From Anderseniella sp. (lineage in GTDB: Bacteria; Pseudomonadota; Alphaproteobacteria; Rhizobiales; Aestuariivirgaceae), in the NCBI GenBank assembly GCA_030626025.1, contig DAOUPT010000022.1, positions 1-50,744 on the forward strand: a stretch of DNA of 50,744 bases. Reading direction: 5' to 3'. Shown one piece after another: positions 8,449-17,378 of the stretch. Below the pieces are notes generated by a model. That model saw nothing but the letters and a program-made list of their open reading frames with translations. It was not told the origin of the DNA and did no database searches. Numbering within the stretch: the stretch's first letter is position 1; the number at the start of each line of letters is the position of its first letter. A program made the position numbers and the translations under genes.

Positions 8449-9423
8449 TTAAACCGTCAAAACAACCTTGCCCTGAACTTGTCTTTTAGCGATTAAATCG
8501 AGTCCGTCGACTGCCTGAATTAGGGGTTTTAATTTGTAAACACGGGGTAAAATTGATCCATTCGCACATAAGTGGACTAAAGTGGACAAATTTGTCTGGT
8601 GTTTTTCAGGTTCTTTTTCGATGTGTTTTCCCCAGAAAACACCAACGATCTGACAGCCCTTCAGCAAGGTCAGGTTGAGCGGCATTTTGGGGATGGTGCC
8701 CGAGGCAAAACCGATGACCAGAAAGCGCCCGTTCCAGGCGATGGCCCGTAATGCCGCTTCGCTTAAATCGCCACCAACCGGATCATAGATGACATCAACC
8801 CCCTTGCCATCGGTCAGGCGTTTTAGTTCTGATTTAAGATCGGTCTTTGAATAGTTGACCAGCTCGTCGGCGCCGAGCTGTTTGCACGATACCAGTTTTT
8901 CATCTGAGGATGCGCAGGCAATAACTTTGGCACCCAGCACCTTGCCGATTTCGATGGCCGATTGACCAACCCCGCCCGAAGCCCCCAGAATGGCTAGCGT
9001 TTCGCCAGGTTTGATTTTGGCCCGGTCGCGCAGGGCATGCAGGCTGGTGCCATAGGTTACGGTCAGGGCCGCGGCAATTTCAAAGCTGATGTTTTGCGGT
9101 ATCGGGGTGACTTTTTGGGCCTGAACCGCCAATTGCTCGCGGGCCCCATTATACCCAACATGAGCCATCACGCGGTCGCCGGGAGCGAAGGCTATGACGT
9201 GATCACCGACTGCGCTGATGGTGCCGGCGATTTCACCTCCCGGTGAAAAGGGCAATTCGGGCTGGGTCTGGTATTTCTTTTCGACAATCAGGGTGTCAAA
9301 GAAATTGAGGCCGACGGCTTTGATGTCAATGATGACCTCGTCAGGCCTGGCAATTGGCGAGTCGATGTCCTCAATGACCAGTTGATCATAGGGACCCCAT
9401 TGGTTGCACATTACCGCTTTCAC
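8449..9423 (-). CDS. NAD(P)H:quinone oxidoreductase-like zinc-free MDR protein
   Basis: A 324-residue medium-chain reductase of the quinone oxidoreductase (Qor/CurA-like) group. The N-terminal GroES-like domain has VGLNFFDTLI and PFSPGGEIAGTI without the zinc ligands of alcohol dehydrogenases. The Rossmann domain has LAILGASGGVGQSAIEIGK (the family's AxxGGVG motif) near residue 145 and GKGVDVIYDPVGG. Such enzymes reduce quinones or enoyl compounds with NADPH. It appears monocistronic and is divergent from the IalB-like gene. Confidence 0.88.
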   Translation of the reverse strand: MKAVMCNQWGPYDQLVIEDIDSPIARPDEVIIDIKAVGLNFFDTLIVEKKYQTQPELPFSPGGEIAGTISAVGDHVIAFAPGDRVMAHVGYNGAREQLAVQAQKVTPIPQNISFEIAAALTVTYGTSLHALRDRAKIKPGETLAILGASGGVGQSAIEIGKVLGAKVIACASSDEKLVSCKQLGADELVNYSKTDLKSELKRLTDGKGVDVIYDPVGGDLSEAALRAIAWNGRFLVIGFASGTIPKMPLNLTLLKGCQIVGVFWGKHIEKEPEKHQTNLSTLVHLCANGSILPRVYKLKPLIQAVDGLDLIAKRQVQGKVVLTV

Positions 9424-9521
9424 CGAAATTTGTCCTTTCCGTCAAAATCTGGCCTAATTTTTCGATATTTTAGCGTTTTTAATAATAAAAACCAGTCTGG
9501 TATTGAACGGCGGTAACGTTT

Positions 9522-10058
9522 ATGTTTTCTAATAATATGATTCGATTTTTTAAAACCATCTCAATTGGCATCGCTGCCGGTCTTTTGTATGCACCAGTTG
9601 CTGCAAGTGCCGCGCCGAAACCTGTTTCCTTGGGCACTTTCAAAAAGTGGGCCGCTTATAGCTATCAAAACGGCAAGGGCAAAGTTTGCTACATTGTTTC
9701 CCAGCCGAGTGATTCCAGTCCCAAAGGGCTTAATCGGGACGCAGTGTTTTTTCTGGTGACCCATCGCCCCGGTGACCGGGTGCGCAATGAAGTCAACACC
9801 ATTATTGGTTACCCGTTCAAAAAGGGCTCGACCACTTCGGTGACGATTGACAATGCCAGCGGTTTTAAATTCTTCACCTCCGGTGATGGGGCCTGGGCCG
9901 GTTCCAAGGAAGCTGACGCCAAAGTGGTCAGAGCCATGAAGGGCGGTTCCTCGATGGTTGTTGTCGGGCGTTCGGGACGTGGCACACGGACAACGGATAA
10001 GTACTCGTTAGCCGGGGTGAGTGCGGCAATGAAGAAAATCGACGAAACCTGCCGTTAA
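9522..10058 (+). CDS. Invasion-associated locus B (IalB) family secreted protein
   Basis: A 178-residue protein with an N-terminal signal peptide ending near APVAASAA. The mature part follows the IalB pattern: FKKWAAYSY...[10 protein letters not shown], then [31 protein letters not shown] and [12 protein letters not shown], ending with a Cys-containing DETCR. The function of the family is unknown beyond a link to host-cell entry in Bartonella; most members are in free-living alphaproteobacteria. An in-frame ATG at 9537 is an alternative start. It ends four bases before rlmN, an arrangement common in this group of bacteria. Confidence 0.88.
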   Translation: MFSNNMIRFFKTISIGIAAGLLYAPVAASAAPKPVSLGTFKKWAAYSYQNGKGKVCYIVSQPSDSSPKGLNRDAVFFLVTHRPGDRVRNEVNTIIGYPFKKGSTTSVTIDNASGFKFFTSGDGAWAGSKEADAKVVRAMKGGSSMVVVGRSGRGTRTTDKYSLAGVSAAMKKIDETCR

Positions 10059-10062
10059 AATC

Positions 10063-11220
10063 ATGATCAGCGCTGAAGCAAAAGTTTCTCTGGTCGGATT
10101 GACGCGGAGCGGGTTGAAAGATGCGCTGGTGCTTGCCGGGGTTCCTGAAAAACAACGACGAATGCGGGCCAGTCAAATCTGGGCCTGGATTTATTTTCGT
10201 GGCACCACTGATTTTGGTGACATGACCAACATTGCCAAGGATTTGCGCCAAAGGCTGGCTGAGGTTTTTACGCTGGAACGGCCGGAAATTGTTACCGAAC
10301 AAATCTCCAATGACGGCACCCGAAAATGGTTGTTGCGACTGTCGGCTGATGAACACAATCGCCGTCATGATGTGGAAGTGGTTTATATTCCAGAGGCTGA
10401 GCGGGGGACTTTGTGTATTTCCAGTCAGGTTGGCTGCACGTTGTCCTGCACCTTCTGTCATACGGGGACGCAAACGCTGGTGCGCAATCTGACAGCGCAG
10501 GAAATTGTCGGGCAGATCTTGGTGGCCCGTGACCAACTTGAAGAATGGCCGCATCAGATTGCCCAGAACCCCAAAGCGCCGGCCAATGGCCGTTTTATCA
10601 CCAATGTGGTGTTGATGGGCATGGGTGAGCCTTTATATAATTTCGACAACGTCAAGGATGCCATGCAGATTGTCATGGATGCCGAGGGTATAGCCCTGTC
10701 ACGGCGGCGGATTACCTTGTCGACTTCGGGCGTGGTACCTGAAATTGAGCGTGCCGGTGATGAAATCGGCACCATGTTGGCGATCTCGCTTCATGCCACC
10801 ACCGATGAAGTGCGCGATGTATTGGTGCCGTTGAACAAAAAATATCCGATTGCCGAATTGCTCGAGGCGTGCCGGAATTATCCCGGCCTGTCCAATGCCC
10901 GGCGGGTGACTTTTGAATATGTCATGCTCAAAGGCATTAATGATACGCCTGAAGATGCCAAGCGGCTGGTCAAGCTGTTGAAAAACATTCCGGCCAAGGT
11001 CAATCTCATTCCGTTCAACCCGTGGCCGGGTTCGGATTATGAGTGCTCTGACTGGGAAACCATTGAGGTGTTTGGCGAGATCGTCAATAAGGCAGGCTAT
11101 GCCTCACCCATCCGCACCCCCCGTGGCCGTGATATTCTGGCCGCCTGCGGACAGTTAAAATCAGCATCGGAACGTCTGACCGGCAAAGAGCGCCGGGCGC
11201 TGGAGATTACCACAAGTTAG
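10063..11220 (+). CDS. rlmN: 23S rRNA (adenine2503-C2)/tRNA (adenine37-C2) methyltransferase
   Basis: A 385-residue radical-SAM enzyme that methylates C2 of A2503 in 23S rRNA and A37 in some tRNAs. The cluster ligands are Cys125, Cys129 and Cys132 in [14 protein letters not shown]; Cys118 (TLCISSQ) and the methyl-carrying Cys near residue 362 (ILAACGQL) are also present. Other landmarks are [33 protein letters not shown] and [13 protein letters not shown]. It is probably co-transcribed with the IalB-like gene four bases upstream. Confidence 0.97.
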   Translation: MISAEAKVSLVGLTRSGLKDALVLAGVPEKQRRMRASQIWAWIYFRGTTDFGDMTNIAKDLRQRLAEVFTLERPEIVTEQISNDGTRKWLLRLSADEHNRRHDVEVVYIPEAERGTLCISSQVGCTLSCTFCHTGTQTLVRNLTAQEIVGQILVARDQLEEWPHQIAQNPKAPANGRFITNVVLMGMGEPLYNFDNVKDAMQIVMDAEGIALSRRRITLSTSGVVPEIERAGDEIGTMLAISLHATTDEVRDVLVPLNKKYPIAELLEACRNYPGLSNARRVTFEYVMLKGINDTPEDAKRLVKLLKNIPAKVNLIPFNPWPGSDYECSDWETIEVFGEIVNKAGYASPIRTPRGRDILAACGQLKSASERLTGKERRALEITTS

Positions 11221-11232
11221 TGGACTTGTGTA

Positions 11233-12240
11233 TCAGGTGGCATGCGCGCCGGTTTTGAAACGTCGGCGATATTGGGCAGGGGTTAGTCCGGCATAGGCGG
11301 TGAATGAGCGGCGAAAAGCGTTTTCATCGCTATAGCCTACTTTGCAGCCGATTGAGGGAATTGTGTCCGGGGTTGTTTCGAGCAGCGTTTTTGCCTGTTC
11401 CATCATGATTTGCTTGATGAATACTTGCGGCGTTATACCCAAATGCTGATGCATCCGGCGGATGAGGGTGCGTGATCCGACGCCCAGATGATCGGCGAGC
11501 GCGTCAACCCTGATTTTTTCTGATATGTGGGCTCTGACCCAGCCATCGGCCCGTTCGATCAGCTTGTCCCGGCGCATGAAATGGGTTGGTGCTGCATATG
11601 CGCGCTGTGACATACGTCCACCGTCGATGACCAAATATTTGGCGCAAAGCCGAGCCATGTTGGCACCCGCAAACCTTCCGATCAGATGCAAGCAAAGGTC
11701 GAGATATGACGTGCCTGCTGCCGAGGTGATCACTTGACCTTCATCGACCAGTATTTGATCGGCGGTGAGGTTGACCTTGCCAAACTTCGCCCGAAAAAGT
11801 TCTTCCAGCCACCAGGTGGTTGTGGCGCGTTTGCCGTCAAGCAATCCGGTTTTCGCCAATAAAAATGTACCTGTACATGATGCGGTTATGACTGACTTGT
11901 TGTTTGTAGTGTTTTTTAATTGATCAATCACCGGCTGTAGATCTTCGAGCCTGCGCTCCAAATCATTTATGGAATTAACGCCAATACCTGGCACAATGAT
12001 TATATCGGCATTGGTCGTTTCGCTAATATTGCCATCTGCCAAAATGACATGTCCGTTGGTGGTTGTGACTTGCTGTGGTCCCGCCAGTGCTCCCGGTGAC
12101 AAAATGCTGGTTTTGAACCTTTTTGTCTGGTGGCCAGCCTGCTGCGCGATGGTGTTTGCGATGCTGAAAAGATCAGCCGGGCCGTGGACGCTGGAGCCGG
12201 TACAGCCTTCAAATGCAAGAATCGCTACATTGATGGTCAT
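11233..12240 (-). CDS. GlxA-family (DJ-1/PfpI plus AraC) transcriptional regulator
   Basis: A 335-residue regulator with two domains. Residues 1-190 form a DJ-1/PfpI-like amidase fold, with the nucleophile-elbow region ITASCTGTFLLAKTGLLDGKRATTTWW. Residues 225-330 are an AraC-type double helix-turn-helix, with VDALADHLGVGSRTLIRRMHQHLGITP and IGCKVGYSDENAFRRSFTAYAGLTPAQYRRRF. Regulators of this type often sense small nitrogen compounds. It is divergent from the metallo-hydrolase gene with about 180 bases between starts, so that gene is a plausible target. Confidence 0.92.
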   Translation of the reverse strand: MTINVAILAFEGCTGSSVHGPADLFSIANTIAQQAGHQTKRFKTSILSPGALAGPQQVTTTNGHVILADGNISETTNADIIIVPGIGVNSINDLERRLEDLQPVIDQLKNTTNNKSVITASCTGTFLLAKTGLLDGKRATTTWWLEELFRAKFGKVNLTADQILVDEGQVITSAAGTSYLDLCLHLIGRFAGANMARLCAKYLVIDGGRMSQRAYAAPTHFMRRDKLIERADGWVRAHISEKIRVDALADHLGVGSRTLIRRMHQHLGITPQVFIKQIMMEQAKTLLETTPDTIPSIGCKVGYSDENAFRRSFTAYAGLTPAQYRRRFKTGAHAT

Positions 12241-12421
12241 GGAAAATCTTATTTTGTCAAATTCAGCATGAATGTTGTCATATCTGACTGTAGCTATATT
12301 TTTCGCCCATGTCTATTTTCATCTGCAAGTTTACTGGCCTGTCTGTTGTCTGAACAGTTGCAAATACTGGCGGGCTGGTTGCGAATTTGATTATCGTTTT
12401 CAATTTTTTTTAGAGGGTATG

Positions 12422-13219
12422 ATGAAAATCCAGTTTCTTCGTAATGCAACGCTGATTATTGAAGTTGGTGAGCATGTTGTTCTGGTTGATCCTATGTTGG
12501 CGGACAAAGGTGAGCTTCCTTCGTTCAGCTTTTTTCGCCACAAGCCGAAACGCAATCCACTGGTGCCGCTTCCTGAAAATGCCGGGGAGTCGCTGGCAAA
12601 AGTGACCAGCGCCCTGATTACCCACTGCCAGCGCGGGCATACTGATCACCTCGACCGGGAGGGCGAGAAATTGCTGGCTGGTCGAAATATTGCGACCTAT
12701 TGCAGAAAAGAGGACGCTGGTTATCTTGGCAAGCGCCACATTGATGCACGCCCGCTTGAAACTGGTAGACGATCCCCCTTCCTTGGTGGTCACATCATGC
12801 CGGTTCCGGCCCGCCATGGCCATGGCTGGATTGCTGGATTGATGGGCCCGGGTGTTGGCTATGTGATTGATTTTCCCGGTGAACCGTCGCTCTACATCGC
12901 CGGAGATACGGTGCTGACCGCTGACGTTCGACGGGTTTTGGTGAAGTTAACACCCGATATTGCAATAGTTGCTGCCGGAAATGCCAGCGTTGATATCGGC
13001 AAACCGATTTTGATGTCACTTGATGAGGTGATGGAGTTTGCGCAGCTTGCACCGGGCAAGGTTGTAGCCAATCACCTTGAAGCACTTAACCACTGCCCGG
13101 TGACCAGATCGCAGGTTGCAACTGCAGCGCATGCGGCAGGGCTGGGCGATAAAATGACCATCCCGGAAGATGGAGAATGGATTGATTTTGGAGGTTTGTC
13201 CGGACGAGTGACAGGGTAA
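12422..13219 (+). CDS. Metallo-beta-lactamase-fold hydrolase (UlaG-like)
   Basis: A 265-residue protein beginning MKIQFLRNATLIIEVGEHVVLVDPML, which is typical of UlaG-like metallo-hydrolases. The metal motif reads LITHCQRGHTDHLD: the family's HxHxDH is present as H-(4)-H-T-D-H, with extra residues between the first two histidines. Further ligands are expected in PVPARHGHGW, YIAGDTV and VANHLEALNH. Two ATGs are adjacent (12419 and 12422); the second is better placed after GAGGG. The substrate is unknown. It faces a GlxA-type regulator across a shared promoter region. Confidence 0.83.
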   Translation: MKIQFLRNATLIIEVGEHVVLVDPMLADKGELPSFSFFRHKPKRNPLVPLPENAGESLAKVTSALITHCQRGHTDHLDREGEKLLAGRNIATYCRKEDAGYLGKRHIDARPLETGRRSPFLGGHIMPVPARHGHGWIAGLMGPGVGYVIDFPGEPSLYIAGDTVLTADVRRVLVKLTPDIAIVAAGNASVDIGKPILMSLDEVMEFAQLAPGKVVANHLEALNHCPVTRSQVATAAHAAGLGDKMTIPEDGEWIDFGGLSGRVTG

Positions 13220-13346
13220 GAGCAGCGTTTCAGTTGGCTGGTTTTACTCTGTCTGTCTTGTGGTATACTGTCTCCAACGGCTTGATTCATTGTTGAATTA
13301 TGCCGCAATGGTGTTCCTTTCAATCCCATGATCAGAGATTCCGTAA

Positions 13347-14171
13347 ATGACCGACAGAAAATATTACGCCCCGCACGGTGGATTGCCCAGCCAGAGTGAG
13401 ATTATGACCGGGCGGGCGGTGTTTGCCAATGCTTATGCGGTTATTCCTAAAGGGGTGATGCGGGATATTGTGACCAGTTTTCTGCCCTTCTGGGAGAATA
13501 CCCGGATGTGGGTATTGGCGCGGCCGCTCAGCGGTTTTGCCGAGACGTTTTCGCAGTACATTGTTGAAATCAGCCCCGGTGGCGGTAGTGTCAAGCCTGA
13601 GACTGATGAGGGCGCCGAGGCGGTTTTGTTTGTGATGGAAGGTGAGGTTGTCGTCACACTGGCGGGGCAGGAACATGTTCTGAAGGCGGGAGGCTATGGT
13701 TTTATACCGCCATCCAGTGATTGGCAGGTATGGAATCGAAATGACGAACCTGTCCGGTTTCATTGGGTTCGCAAGGCCTATGAGTTTGTTGATGGTATCG
13801 CAGTGCCTGAAGCGTTTTTCATCAATGAAAATGATATTGCACCTATTGCGATGCCCGATACGGATGGCAAATGGGCAACAACGCGGTTTGTCGACCCGCA
13901 GGATGTGCGTCATGACATGCATGTTAATATTGTGACGTTCAAGCCCGGCGGTGTCATTCCATTTGAAGAAACCCATGTCATGGAACATGGTTTATATGTG
14001 CTTGAGGGCAAAGCGGTTTATAAACTTAATCAGGACTGGGTTGAGGTTGAGGCCGGCGATTTTATGTGGTTGCGGGCATTTTGTCCACAAGCTTGCTACG
14101 CTGGCGGGCCGGGTGATTTTCGCTATCTGCTGTATAAAAACGTCAATCGTCAAATGGCGCTGACCCTGTAA
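13347..14171 (+). CDS. (S)-ureidoglycine aminohydrolase, bicupin
   Basis: A 274-residue bicupin that resembles AllE/UglY (YlbA) along its length: it hydrolyses ureidoglycine to ureidoglycolate and ammonia in purine (allantoin) breakdown. The C-terminal cupin has the metal ligands in EETHVMEHG (Glu, His, His) and a Gln in CPQACYAGG. The beginning YYAPHGGLPSQ and middle EAVLFVMEGEVVVTL fit the family. No allantoinase, allantoate amidohydrolase or urate oxidase gene is in the window; the purine permease at 20-1426 is the only other gene linked to this pathway. Confidence 0.9.
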   Translation: MTDRKYYAPHGGLPSQSEIMTGRAVFANAYAVIPKGVMRDIVTSFLPFWENTRMWVLARPLSGFAETFSQYIVEISPGGGSVKPETDEGAEAVLFVMEGEVVVTLAGQEHVLKAGGYGFIPPSSDWQVWNRNDEPVRFHWVRKAYEFVDGIAVPEAFFINENDIAPIAMPDTDGKWATTRFVDPQDVRHDMHVNIVTFKPGGVIPFEETHVMEHGLYVLEGKAVYKLNQDWVEVEAGDFMWLRAFCPQACYAGGPGDFRYLLYKNVNRQMALTL

Positions 14172-14280
14172 ATATTCAATACCTTTATTTCATGATTGTT
14201 TACCCTTAAAAAATCAAAGCTTGCCTGTCTGTCTGCTTTGGCCATACACTAACGTAAATGGAGAGAACGGGAGTGAGAAC

Positions 14281-15969
14281 GTGGCGGCTGTAAAACCCGA
14301 TATAGACAGAATTTGGCTGAAATCTTACCCGGAAGGGGTGCCCGCTGAAATAGAGCCGTTGAAGTTTTCATCGGTTGCTGATCTTCTAACAGATTCTTGC
14401 CAGAAGTTTGCCGATAAACCTGCTTATTCCTGCATGGGCAAAACTCTGTCTTATGCCGATGTTGCTGATCTGTCCGGCGACTTTGCCGCCTGGTTGCAAT
14501 CGTGCAATTTACAAAAAGGCGATCGGGTGGCGATGATGGTCCCGAACATCCTGCAATATCCGGTTGCAGTCGCAGGTATTTTGCGAGCCGGGTTGGTAGT
14601 TGTTAATGTCAATCCGCTTTACACACCGCGTGAACTCAAACACCAGATGAAGGACAGCGGTGCCAAGGCGATTATCGTGCTGGAGAACTTTGCCCATACG
14701 GTGCAAGAGGTGATCAAGGAAACCGATATTGAGCATGTGGTGGTTGCCAGCATGGGTGATTTGCTTGGCTTGAAGGGGCATATCGTTAATTTTGTCGTGC
14801 GCTATGTCAAGAAAATGGTCAAGCCGTGGTCATTGCCCGGACATACGATGTTCAAAGCGGCGCTAGCCGCCGGTGACCGGCGCAAGCTGCAAAGTGTTGA
14901 TGTTGCGGTCGAGGATGTGGCGTTTCTGCAATATACTGGTGGCACAACCGGCGTTTCAAAAGGGGCTGTGTTGACCAACAGCAACATCCTTTCCAATGTT
15001 TCGCAAAATTCCTATTGGGTTGAGGTTGCCTACAGGGCCAAAGGGCGACCGGAAAATCTCACCTATGTTTGTGCGTTGCCGCTTTATCATATCTTTGCCC
15101 TGACAGTGAATTCACTGATGGGTATGGAACAGGGGGCTCATAACATTCTTATCCCCAATCCACGCGATATGCCGGCATTTGTCGGTGAGTTGGCAAAGTA
15201 TAAAATTCACGTTTTTCCTGGTCTCAACACGCTGTTTATAGCCTTGTTGAATAATGATGCTTTTACCAAGCTGGACATGAGTTCGCTGGTGTTGACGCTG
15301 GGCGGTGGCATGGCGGTGCAAAAATCAGTTGCTGAAGAATGGAAAGAGTCGACCGGTTGCAGCATCGCAGAAGGTTACGGGCTTTCAGAAACCTCACCGG
15401 TGGCAACGGCCAACCGGTTTGATGCGACAGAATTTTCAGGCAATATTGGCCTGCCTCTGCCCTCAACTGATATCGCCATTCGTGATGATGACGGCAATGA
15501 CATGCCGCTTGGCGAAGTGGGCGAAATTTGCATTCGCGGGCCACAGGTGATGGCTGGATATTGGCAACGGCCCGAGGCAACCGAATTAGTGATGACCGAG
15601 GATGGTTTTTTCAAGTCTGGTGACCTTGGTTTCATGAATGATGCCGGGCGCACCAAGATTGTTGATCGTAAGAAAGATATGATTCTGGTGTCAGGGTTTA
15701 ATGTTTATCCCAACGAAATTGAAGAAGCAGCGGCTGAGCATCCCGGCATTCTTGAGGCGGCAGCAATTGGGGTTGCCGATGACTATTCCGGTGAGGTGGT
15801 CAAGCTTTTCGTGGTCAAGAAAGACCCCAACTTAACGGTTGAGGATGTTAAAGCCCATTGCAAGACGACCATGACCGGTTACAAACGGCCGAAATTCATC
15901 GAATTTATTGATGAATTGCCCAAAACGAATGTCGGTAAGGTCTTGCGGCGCGAATTGCGCGACGTCTAG
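14281..15969 (+). CDS. fadD: Long-chain fatty acid-CoA ligase
   Basis: A 562-residue acyl-CoA synthetase very close to E. coli FadD (561). It adenylates fatty acids and transfers them to CoA at the inner membrane. Motifs are the P-loop YTGGTTGVSKGA, LPLYHIFALT, EGYGLSETSP, KSGDLGFMNDAG and DRKKDMILVSGFNVYPNEIEE, with the catalytic Lys in TNVGKVLRRELRD. I chose the GTG at 14281 because GGGAG lies seven bases before it and the protein then starts like FadD; a TTG 20 codons upstream is unlikely. It ends eight bases before the acyltransferase gene. Confidence 0.95.
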   Translation: MAAVKPDIDRIWLKSYPEGVPAEIEPLKFSSVADLLTDSCQKFADKPAYSCMGKTLSYADVADLSGDFAAWLQSCNLQKGDRVAMMVPNILQYPVAVAGILRAGLVVVNVNPLYTPRELKHQMKDSGAKAIIVLENFAHTVQEVIKETDIEHVVVASMGDLLGLKGHIVNFVVRYVKKMVKPWSLPGHTMFKAALAAGDRRKLQSVDVAVEDVAFLQYTGGTTGVSKGAVLTNSNILSNVSQNSYWVEVAYRAKGRPENLTYVCALPLYHIFALTVNSLMGMEQGAHNILIPNPRDMPAFVGELAKYKIHVFPGLNTLFIALLNNDAFTKLDMSSLVLTLGGGMAVQKSVAEEWKESTGCSIAEGYGLSETSPVATANRFDATEFSGNIGLPLPSTDIAIRDDDGNDMPLGEVGEICIRGPQVMAGYWQRPEATELVMTEDGFFKSGDLGFMNDAGRTKIVDRKKDMILVSGFNVYPNEIEEAAAEHPGILEAAAIGVADDYSGEVVKLFVVKKDPNLTVEDVKAHCKTTMTGYKRPKFIEFIDELPKTNVGKVLRRELRDV

Positions 15970-15977
15970 GTTCTATT

Positions 15978-17375
15978 GTGGTTACGCTACCATTTTGGCT
16001 GTTTGCCATTGTCGTGGTGTTTGCGATTATCGGTCTGATTGACCGGATTTTCCTGCCCGGCGTGCGGTGGTTTTTTCGTTCACGGGCCAATCGGGCGATT
16101 GACGAACTCAATAATCGGCTGCATCTGCGTATTCAGCCGTTCAAGCTGACAAAGCGACAGGCGCTGGTTGATCAGTTGATGTATGATGCCGAGATCATCA
16201 AGGCGGTCGAGGCAAAAGCACTTGAGACAAATACCCCGCGCGAAGTGATCATGAGGCAGGCTGCAGGTTATGCCAAAGAGATCGTGCCGCATTTTTCCAG
16301 CTATGCCTATTTTAACATCGGCACCCGGTTGGCGCGCTGGGTTTCGACCTTGATATACCGAGTGCGGCTTGGCTTTTCAGATGATGAAGCTCTGAAGAAC
16401 GTTGATCCTGAAGCAACGGTTATTTTTGTCATGAACCATCGCTCGAATATGGATTATATTCTGGTCACCTATATGGCTTCATCGTCGGCAACTTTGTCTT
16501 ACGCAGTTGGTGAATGGGCGCGGATTTGGTTGCTGGAAACATTGATCAAAGCGATGGGGGCCTATTTTGTCCGGCGCGGTTCGGGCAATGATCTTTATCG
16601 CAAGGTTCTGACTCGATATGTCCGGATGGCAACCCGGCAGGGGGTGACACAAGCGGTGTTTCCCGAAGGTGGTCTTAGTCGCGACGGGGCTCTGCGCGAA
16701 CCAAAGTTTGGACTGCTGAGTTATGTGGTTTCTGATTTTAACGCTGATGACCAGCGCGACGTGGTGTTTGTGCCGGTCGGGGTGAATTATGACCGGGTGC
16801 TGGAAGACCGGATTTTAACATCACGAATGGAAAAGGAAATCACCGGGCGCAGTTTTCGCACCAGCCTGGGCGGTTTTTTTGGTTTTGTCTGGCGCAATAT
16901 CAGTTTGCGTCTCAAGGGCAAACTGTTTCGTTATGGTTATGCCTGTGTCAGTTTTGGCGCGCCGGTTTCACTGACTGCATGGACCGAAAGCCACAAGGTC
17001 AATCTTAGATCACTGGGGCCGGATGAACGGCGTGATAAAATTGCTTTGCTTGGCAAAGACCTGATGAAGGAAATTGGTGCTGCTGTGCCGGTGTTGCCGG
17101 TTTCACTTATGGCTACCGTATTTCTGAAATCGGGCGGCGAATGGTTGAGCGAACTGGAAGTGAAATCGCGGACCTTTGATTTGATCAAGGTGATGGAGAG
17201 TAACGGAGCTCACATTTACATTCCGCGTGAAGACCGCGATTATGCTGTCAGCGCCGGGCTGCGCATGCTGACCCTTCGACATCTGGTGAAAGAGAAAAAT
17301 GGCTTGTACCGAATGAACCAGACAGAAAACAATCTGCTGCGCTATTACGCCAATTCAATCAAACATTTTGAGTGA
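15978..17375 (+). CDS. PlsB-like glycerol-phosphate acyltransferase
   Basis: A 465-residue acyltransferase with one N-terminal membrane segment (LPFWLFAIVVVFAIIGLI). The PlsC/GPAT block I is NHRSNMDY (His154, Asp159). Block III is FPEGGLSRDG, closer to glycerol-3-phosphate acyltransferases (PlsB type) than to PlsC. It starts with GTG. Tight linkage to fadD suggests that acyl-CoA made by FadD is used for phospholipid or storage-lipid synthesis. It is shorter than E. coli PlsB (about 800 residues), so the exact acceptor is uncertain. Confidence 0.83.
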   Translation: MVTLPFWLFAIVVVFAIIGLIDRIFLPGVRWFFRSRANRAIDELNNRLHLRIQPFKLTKRQALVDQLMYDAEIIKAVEAKALETNTPREVIMRQAAGYAKEIVPHFSSYAYFNIGTRLARWVSTLIYRVRLGFSDDEALKNVDPEATVIFVMNHRSNMDYILVTYMASSSATLSYAVGEWARIWLLETLIKAMGAYFVRRGSGNDLYRKVLTRYVRMATRQGVTQAVFPEGGLSRDGALREPKFGLLSYVVSDFNADDQRDVVFVPVGVNYDRVLEDRILTSRMEKEITGRSFRTSLGGFFGFVWRNISLRLKGKLFRYGYACVSFGAPVSLTAWTESHKVNLRSLGPDERRDKIALLGKDLMKEIGAAVPVLPVSLMATVFLKSGGEWLSELEVKSRTFDLIKVMESNGAHIYIPREDRDYAVSAGLRMLTLRHLVKEKNGLYRMNQTENNLLRYYANSIKHFE

Positions 17376-17378
17376 TGG

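Noticed and set aside
9507-9521. Possible extracytoplasmic sigma-factor promoter (AAC...CGTAA-like) before the IalB gene
   Set aside because: The blocks do not match a -35/-10 pair at acceptable spacing.
12272-12421. Upstream extension of the metallo-hydrolase gene by 50 codons
   Set aside because: The extra residues (aromatic and cysteine-rich) do not resemble the family, and the expected beginning MKIQFLRNATL starts at 12422 after GAGGG.
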